Positions 56,513 to 64,000 of a stretch of DNA of 64,000 bases are shown here, one piece after another. Both the position numbers and the translations under genes were made by a program. Origin of the DNA: Maylandia zebra (taxonomy: Eukaryota > Chordata > Actinopteri > Cichliformes > Cichlidae); contig NC_135176.1 of NCBI RefSeq assembly GCF_041146795.1, forward strand, positions 12,089,286 through 12,153,285, in the 5' to 3' direction. Numbering within the stretch: position 1 is the stretch's first letter; every line of letters starts with the position of its first letter. The notes under the pieces are model-generated. The model saw only the letters and a list, made by a program, of their open reading frames with translations. It did not search any database and had not been told where the DNA came from.

Positions 56513-56861
56513 TTTTTTTTTTTTTTTTTTTTTTTGTTTCAACTTTTTCAGCTTTTTTCAGCAGATATCTTCAGCCGTTAAGGCATCCACACTGCATTTT
56601 CGCAGGAAATGCAAATTTTTCTAGTTCCATTTGCTTTCACTCCATGTTCCTTTTCCTGTTTGTTTATATCTGTCAAAGTAGCTGAGCTTCAAATCCAGTC
56701 CGTGCCCATCATCTCCCCTCTCCTAAACCGTCTTAGACTCTGTCTTCTTCCCTGTTCTTTAGCCAGAAAGGATTTTCTGATCCCATTTTAGAAAGACTGC
56801 TGACAAAAACTGGGAACAGTTTGCTGTTTTTCTTTTCTGCTTTTAAGTCATATGTCACTGC

Positions 56862-56864
<3 letters not shown>

Positions 56865-56909
<45 letters not shown>
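56865..56909. repeat. (AT)n microsatellite
   Basis: About 22 uninterrupted AT units. Confidence 0.9.
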
Positions 56910-56910
<1 letters not shown>

Positions 56911-59900
56911 TGTCTGACTAATATATTTAAAGCTGCAAAGGTTTTCATTTTCAGCCTTCTCAGCCTTCAGTCACCACTGTTCTGATATCTTAGTGGATTA
57001 ACTCATCTTTGAGAAAGACAGATTTGGGGTACGTCTCAAAAGTACCCTCAATAACACAACTCTTGCAATCTGCTGAAACTCTGCAGCTTTTCTGGTAATT
57101 TTGATAAGTGGAAGCATTTTTTTCCCTTTTACACAGACCATGCTGTGTTCATGACAAGGGAGAGTTGTGCTTTCTTCATTTTCCAGATTTATGCTTTGAT
57201 GGCCTCTTTAGGGTGTTGTAAAAAGGAAATAAAGCCTGAATACTGCGATAATATTTAAGATCTGCAATTAAGATCTGGCTGTCTCAGCTTTTTCTCTATA
57301 TATATATTCACTCAGCACCATGTTATGTTTAGTTGGCTTTGTCCTGGTTATTTTAGGGTTCGCCTGCACAACCCCACTCACACCTAACATTTGATCACCC
57401 ATCCAGCTGCTACACACTAAACTGTTTTTTTCTTTATTTGCTGAATAAAATGGTACATTTTTGATCAGTCTGTGTCTCTCCCATTATTTGTTATGGCTGT
57501 TGAGTCCGACCATGACGAATGTTGCATGAAGAATGTTTCATGTGCAGACACACATGCAGTACATCTGTTCCCCACAAATGTGCAAAGATGCCATTTGTCA
57601 TTGAATCTTTCACTGGGACCCAAATTAGCCACTGTAGCAATAAATTCAGGAAACATGGACAGCACGGGTGTTATGTGTTCTCCTTTTGGCAACACTGGCC
57701 TGGTGCCTACAAAAAATGATACATTTTATTTGTAGTTAACATGAATTGCGGCTATTCATCTGCCATTTGATGCCACTCTTATTTTGCTGATCATGCATGG
57801 CTTTAAGATTGGCTTCAAGCAACCCGCAGCAGAAACCTGGAAATATAAATTTAGTGAGAAAATGCTTTTAGCTAGTTAAAGTTTAATAGTTATTGAAATT
57901 ATGCCAGGCAATATGATAGGCAATCCCAGTGTGATCACATTATCAGTATGGCATTCTTTCTCACGTGGTCCTTTCTCATGAGAGGTTAGAGATTTTTTCA
58001 ATACAAAAGATTAAGGATCCTAAAACACGACACAGTGTCAGACAGGTAGAGCAAAACAGAACAAAGGACACTCTTTAATCTGGCACAGTAATAGTTAAAC
58101 AATTTCAAAAGCATATATTTCAAAGACTGAGATGTCATAAGAAACAAATGCAAGAAACGAAAGCAGAAAACTGTCAAAAACCAAAGGGGCTAAAGACAAG
58201 AATCAGACTGACATGAAACAAATGCATAACAAACTAATTAACTGATTAAAAGAATATTAACCAGGGCATGTAAAACAATCATAACATTGTAACAAATAGA
58301 GGCAGGAAATAAAAAGCAAAAGATTCACAAGGAAAGTAATCTGAGTTTAACTGAGACGTGAGAAGCACACAAAGACAAACAGATGGCATGAAGGACCCAC
58401 AGGAGACACAGGGGCAAGTTAACCACTAAGAACCACGACAAGTCGACACGACACTATCATCTTTTGTTCTTGAAATGCATAAACAATACATATTTACCAC
58501 ATACTAAATTAATAAAACTTTGCTAGTACTTTGTTGGATCCCGTTCATTCTTGCCTCTTTTAGATGCCTTTGTTCTTTGTGGAATAGATTTCACAAATTT
58601 AACAAGGTGCTGGCAAAATTTCTCAGATTTTGATTCGTATTGACATGATAGTATTGCAACACTGCCACCAGCAGCCTGGACAGGAGGAATTCATGCTTTC
58701 ATGTTGTTTACATCAAATTGTGACCCTACCCTCTGAATGTCAGAGCAGAAATCATGGCTCATAAGCCCATGCAACGTTTTTCAGTCTTTTGTTGTCAAAT
58801 TTTGGTGAGTTCGTGCAAATTTTAGCCTCAATTTCCTGTTCTTAGTTCTTGGCCTTCTGTTTCTACAATCACAGTGTTCTGCATTCAGAGACTCTCTTCT
58901 GCAAAACTTTGTTCTAACAAGGCCTTATTTGACTCACTGTTGCCTTCATATCAACTTAAAGCAGCCTGGCTTTTCTCCTCTGACCTCTGACGTTAACAAG
59001 GCATTTTTTCTCAGAGAACTGCTGCTCGCTAGATATTTTCTTATTTTGGACTAATCTGGCATAAACAACATGCCACCTTCAAAGTCACTTAAATCACCTC
59101 TGATGCTCAGCTTGAACATCAGCAAGTCGTCTCTATGCCCACAAGCTGCCATGTGACTGGCTGATTAGATAGTTGAGCAGATAATTCAACTGCTCAACTG
59201 CTAATGAGCAGTCGAATTAATAAAAAGACCAGTGAGTGTAGAGCTGCTGATGTCGTTGTTCTTGGAGATTTTTTTGTTGTTTGATTTTTTGCATACTGTG
59301 TGTGCATGTGTGATGACATGATTTAGAAGTGCACAGCCAAAAATGAACATGCTGCTTCATGATGTCAGCTGCAACTGCCAAACAGGATAAGTGTACATCA
59401 CAAAGACATTGTCCTCACACACAGGGTGGCTCACGATTGGCTCACAATTTCAAACATCCCCCACCTGTGCACCTCTGTCCCCTGGGTCAATAAGCAGAGG
59501 TCAATTATATCTGACATCATTTTGCAATCAACCAGCAGAATGCAATTGGAATCCAATTCTGTGTAACAAAGCTGCAAATTTTCCCCCTGCATGTGCATCT
59601 GTGCATCAAAATCTGATGTGAAATGTAACAGAGCAATTACAGCCGGGACTGACTAACACGCACCATCTCCATCTTGACCACGTCTATTGCAGGGCAGACC
59701 TTCATTTTCTGCACAACTGCTTCCTGCCTCATAGCATTATTACAGGGACGATGTGGAGAACAGGAGATTTATATGGACATTTAGGGGTCGCAGTTTAGAG
59801 CAGAGTGTCAGCAGACTAAATGTTATGTTTAATGTTTTAGATCATACAACGCCCCCAAGAGGACTGTAGTGCATACTACAGCTGCAGTTTAAATCTCTTA

Positions 59901-62700
59901 ACTGTTAGCAAGTAGTAAAGCCAGTGCTTCTCTGTACAATAGAGTTGTCACTGTACATCTTATCTGTGAAATGACAAATTTCTTTCCTTTTTTTGGGGGG
60001 GGGGGGTAAACTTTGGGTAAACTCACTGATAGAATTTAAATAGACTGCATGCTTCCTGTTGTGTACTTTACCCTCGAAGGTCAGGCACTGAAACCACCTG
60101 TGGTCTGAACATGTAGATTTCTTTATTAGTCCACAGATATCAACATCATGACACCTCCTGCAGTGCAAACCTGCTGCTGCTGATGTGTGGTTATATGGGC
60201 GTAAAGAGAGTATCACTTCATGTTGAAGGGTTTTTTCAGTTTATTAATATAACATTGCACAAAGAAAACTTCAGATGGTGTGAAAGGTCCTTTTCTTATC
60301 GATTATCTTGATGGAGGCTTTTCCATTCTCTGCCCTTCAACATTAACACAGCATAACAAATTGTGCATGAATTAAAAAAGAGATGAGACAATCATAATTT
60401 CCCTTTCCCTTTCAACCCAGTAAGTAGTTCACCTGATCAACAACATCTGAGGCTCTGCAGTACACAGCCATGTTAGCATTCAATCTCAAGCTGGCATTCA
60501 GCCACAAGAGCCATTATAGAAATATGCAAACAAAGTGAAGGTCCAGTACAATGAGTGCAGCTAATACATTACCAAAGGTTGAAAATAAAAGCATTACATC
60601 CGTGGACTGCTTCCAAATATTAAATTCCATTTCGCTTTTCATCTCTACCGCACAAAACACTGGCTTCAAAACACAGCAAGAGATAAGACCCTGATTTTAT
60701 AGATGCACTCTATTTATTCAGTCATTATTTTTAAATAAACAAAGAAAGAATAAAAAAAGAGGCTATGCAAACCACACAGTAGTGCTCACAATGGTGAAAG
60801 TAGGCATTTTAGTTTAGCAGATTATTTTGAATTTTGCACGTCAGCACTAAGTGTGGCTGAGTATGATAGGAATGCTGCGGGAAACAAAAGCTTAAAGATG
60901 TGATCTGCTCGATGAAAGGTTATTACAATATATCTTGAAGGGGGTCATAATTGTGCAAAGTAACCAATTTCAGGACAATCCACCCAACGATTTTTTATAT
61001 ATTTAAGTGTGCACGAACCAACCAACAAACCTGGCTTGTTAGAACTTGCAGCTGTACCTACTTTTCTGACCAAGGACAGCCAGGTGTACCTATAAAGAGT
61101 GTTATAGCACTCTAAAGTTCATCAGTCTAAAATAGGTCTGCATTTAAATAATTCATCTCCTGGCATTAGGTTTATGGTCTCCATCTGTTTCTTTTCCTTT
61201 GCTTGATTTTACAAACCCTGATGACCTCACGGGTATTTCTCCATGGGTCAGCTCTTTTTCAATTAGCAGCTTAGCATCTCCCAGCATGATCATTAACACC
61301 CAGCGGCATGTCCACCAACCTGAAATAAAACACATTCAAATGTGTTCTCAGCACAAGGTTAAACACGGAGGGCATTTTAGTTCTCATTTGAACATATTTT
61401 AACTTGCAATTGCACTTGTTTGCACCCCTGCAGTGGGAGAAGCAGTGAAATGATGTCACCTGATATCTGCCACCCTGAGCCACCAGATGCTGCTGTTGCG
61501 CAGGAACAGCCTATAGAGATGTAAAAAACCAAACCAAAGCTCCCACTTCTTATTGAAACAGGATTTTGTAGATGGAAAGTTTAAAATCAAGAAAAGGTCT
61601 GTAGATCTGACACTGGGAACCATCAAATTCAAGGCAGGTGATTACATCACAGCTCTCGGCTGAAGGATGAAAAACCAGGGAGGATAAGCCTTTAACCGCT
61701 TTGCCGAAAGATGAGAAAGGCTGAGTGTGTTTGGCTTTTGTTCCGAGCTCACCAGCGTGTGGAATTTCTTATGTTTGTGTATATCTGATATTTACAGGTT
61801 TGCTGGATAATCTTCCCACGCAGATTTCTGTCATCTGCATGAACATGAACTTTGCTTTGGGTTCATGTAGAAGAGGAAGGGAAGAAAAAAAAACCTCATT
61901 TTGTTCTGTTTTCTCGTGTGTGCTACTTGTTTAGTTCAAAGAAAATAACCCAAAGTCAAATAAAAAAAATACATTTATGACGGTGGAAGTACAGCTGACT
62001 GCTACTGAAAGTGTGTGCAGATACAGTTTATGTGCAGAAAAGAGGAAACGTTCAACTACAACCAAACCTTTCAAGTTCTATCAGACGTCTGTCTGACACA
62101 AACCTTCACTTATATTAAAACTTCCCAGCATTTTTTAACACCTACACTCATGATGAGCGGGTTTAATTGATGACTTCAGACAGTGATAGCTTCAAACAGT
62201 CATTTCATGAGAACTCTGCAGGTCCTGACTTGCTTCTATGGACAGTGGCTGACAAGGCTGAGATGCCTCAGAGGGAGTGTCCCCCTCTATAAACTGTGCG
62301 TTGTATCTGTTGAAAGTGTGTACAAAGCCAAGAGCAAGTTTCAGCTATAAGAAAAGACACTGTGACTGAAATAAAACCCTGACAGAGAGGAAGGGGGATT
62401 TACATTTGACATCTGCTTGCTGTCTCTTTCAGTTTCGGCCTGATTTGAAAGACCACAGTGAGCAGCAGTTTGATTTAAGGCACTAAAAACTCTCGTATGT
62501 GCGCTCCCCTGCTCTCTAATTACTGGAACTGCCTTTCCCGTGCTCTGTCAGGCTCCACTCGAGGATTTGATCATCCCTGCCTCCCTTCTGTCCTCCTAAT
62601 CCCATCTTGTTCTTCAGTGGTAAAGGGTGAAATTCAGAGAATTCTTTTCAGTGACCACACCAAACTCTGAAGTCACATGTCTTGTTTTTCCCTTCCCGCC
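56910..62700. other. Gene-free right intergenic region
   Basis: AT-rich DNA with scattered short frames lacking splice context or recognisable domains. An A-rich stretch at about 58020-58460 looks like a retroelement-derived repeat. Complex-sequence patches near 61190-61480 could be conserved non-coding DNA, but this cannot be tested here. Confidence 0.45.
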
Positions 62701-62753
62701 CGTCTCCTAAATAAGGAATTACAATTTGAGGGGGGAAAAGGAGAAAGAGTGTA

Positions 62754-62973
62754 GGGGCGGGTCATAAGAGTGAAATAAGAGGACCTGAAAGGCGTAGCTC
62801 TCTCTTGCTCCCTCTTTCTACTGAAGTGTAACACTTCAGGGGTGTTTGCTTCGCTTGATCCTGCCACTTCTGTACTGTGCACTCTGCACTGTGTTGTAGA
62901 GGAAGAAGAAGAGCAGACACACAGCAGCGCCAGACCAACCCCACCTGCATTCACCAGAAAGCTACTACACAAA
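62754..62973 (+). promoter_or_regulatory. Probable promoter and first exon of a gene continuing beyond the window
   Basis: A GC box GGGGCGGG (62754-62761) is followed by sequence of raised complexity ending CACAAA/GTAAGTA, a near-perfect splice donor at 62974. A reading frame starting MFASLDPATS (62842) runs through the donor and could be the beginning of a coding exon, or the exon may be untranslated. The gene identity is unknown because no further exon is seen up to 64000. Confidence 0.35.
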
Positions 62974-64000
62974 GTAAGTAAAGGCTCCTCTTATTTTCCT
63001 CTCAGTTTTTTTGCTTTTTTTTATTCTCATCAGCAGACATTTTTCTGCTTCTTTATGGATCTTGTGGCTGATTCTGGTGCAGAAAATATGAAAAATATGA
63101 TACTGCTTCTCATGCTCTCCACCCTTGCTCTCTGTCTCCTTCCCCCTTGCTTGCGTTTGGTCATACACAGGCCGAGGCAATACACTGAGTTAATATTTAG
63201 CCATTCCTATGTGGATTCTGCGTGAGCCTGTGCATTCTTCTGTTATAAAATCCCATTTTGTTTTGTCTGGCTTCTCCTCTGAACACGCACCTCGTGCTCA
63301 CGGCATGTGAGACCTAACAATTCCAGGAAATGTTAACAGGTTCAGCCTCTGACAAACCTCTCATCGCTACTGCCTAATAGTATATAATTTTCCTCTTCAG
63401 GGTATGTTTTGAACACCAGGTTGTTGGTTCAGAAAGTGGCAACTGGCAGCTTGCTGCTGCCACATTTTTTGTTAGATTTATGGGCCTTGATAAAGTTTTA
63501 TAGTTTGAGAAACTGACGTTAGGTGGTGACTGCTATCTTTTGTCATGAGGTGGAAATACAACAGTGGGGACTGTGCAAGATGAAGGAAGGCAAGAGCATG
63601 AAGAAATAATCTCGGTCTGGATCCACCGTGTTCACATAGTAAGGATTTCAACATGAGCTGATGGTGCAATTTTATGAAAGCTGTGCAAGCCTCTTGTAAC
63701 AGATGTCTGCAAGTTACTAGAATATGATTGTTTAACAGTTTGGAGGGTGGAGTGAGACAAATGACTGATGATGAGTAACTCGGTCACATATGGAGCGACA
63801 TCTGAGTAACTTAACGGTGTCTTACTCAGATTTCTAACGGTTTCTAGTTTAAACTACACAAAACAGGCATTAAAAAGTCCCACTGTGTCAAACTGAAGCA
63901 GAGGATTAATAAAACAATGGTGTACAGTAAGACGTCTGGGAGAATGAAGGCTTCAAATACTAGATTTAGTGGATTCTATGATCATGCAGTTTAAATGATT
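62974..64000. other. Right edge, possible first intron
   Basis: No exon, RNA gene or named repeat recognised. Consistent with an intron of the gene proposed at 62754. Confidence 0.35.

Larger units (their letters stand above)
51346..56624 (+). mobile_element. Non-autonomous Helitron2/Helentron-like element
   Basis: The left end carries GTGTGGATGCCTTAA (51348-51362). Its exact 15-bp inverse TTAAGGCATCCACAC lies near the right end (56578-56592). This is an asymmetric terminal inverted repeat. Directly after it comes a hairpin TGCATTT...AAATGCA (56593-56613), then 11 nt ending CTAG, followed by T. Subterminal inverse plus 3' hairpin is the plan of Helentron/Helitron2 elements. No Rep-helicase frame exists, so it is non-autonomous. 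At the left the inverse also forms a palindrome with AGGCATCCACAC (51364-51375). The interior holds a 19-bp repeat array, a 390-bp insertion and two tRNA-like modules. Borders are within a few bases. Confidence 0.6.

Noticed and set aside
57472-57735. 87-codon plus frame
   Set aside because: No homology, no exon signals, and a comparable frame on the other strand covers the same bases.

Overview
The window is from a ray-finned fish nuclear genome, most likely a percomorph and possibly a cichlid. The evidence is intron-rich vertebrate genes with GT-AG introns, teleost-type interspersed repeats, Tc1-like remnants, a tRNA-derived SINE and AT-rich intergenic DNA. No bacterial, viral or organellar gene cluster is present. 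Five protein-coding genes can be reconstructed exon by exon. Their exon sums give complete reading frames of the lengths expected for the families. Coordinates were counted by hand from the sequence. 

Layout. Positions 1-3068 are gene-free flank with a decayed Tc1-like element (511-1491). ucp3 (3069-4433, +) and ucp2 (7639-9000, +) are tandem mitochondrial carrier paralogues with the same six-coding-exon structure. ucp2 has a recognisable promoter, non-coding leader exons and an upstream ORF. dnajb13 (9226-13901, -) converges tail to tail on ucp2 and has an RFX-type X-box just upstream of its start codon. rab6a (16282-24058, -) follows. It carries two tandem, equal-length versions of coding exon 6, and one of them reads like RAB6B. 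The order ucp3-ucp2-dnajb13-rab6a matches human 11q13.4. After about 5 kb of repeat and purine-rich DNA comes a Cx36-type delta connexin gene (29032-43662, +). It has the diagnostic 71-nt first coding exon, a 13.7 kb intron and a histidine-rich cytoplasmic loop. 

The rest (about 45.2-64 kb) has no confident protein-coding gene. It holds a MITE with 26-bp terminal inverted repeats and a perfect NRF1 palindrome (45428-46014). It also holds a 5.3 kb non-autonomous element with Helitron2/Helentron-like ends (51346-56624). Inside that element is a roughly 3 kb array of a degenerate 19-bp unit with higher-order duplication, plus two tRNA-like modules. A probable promoter and first exon of a further plus-strand gene lies near the right edge (62754-62973). 

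The carriers act in the mitochondrial inner membrane, dnajb13 in motile axonemes, rab6a at the Golgi, and the connexin at electrical synapses. Nothing suggests shared regulation beyond conserved neighbourhood. The most interesting observations are the duplicated rab6a exon 6, the X-box at dnajb13, the ucp2 uORF, the His-rich connexin loop, and the Helitron-like element with its minisatellite and tRNA-like parts.
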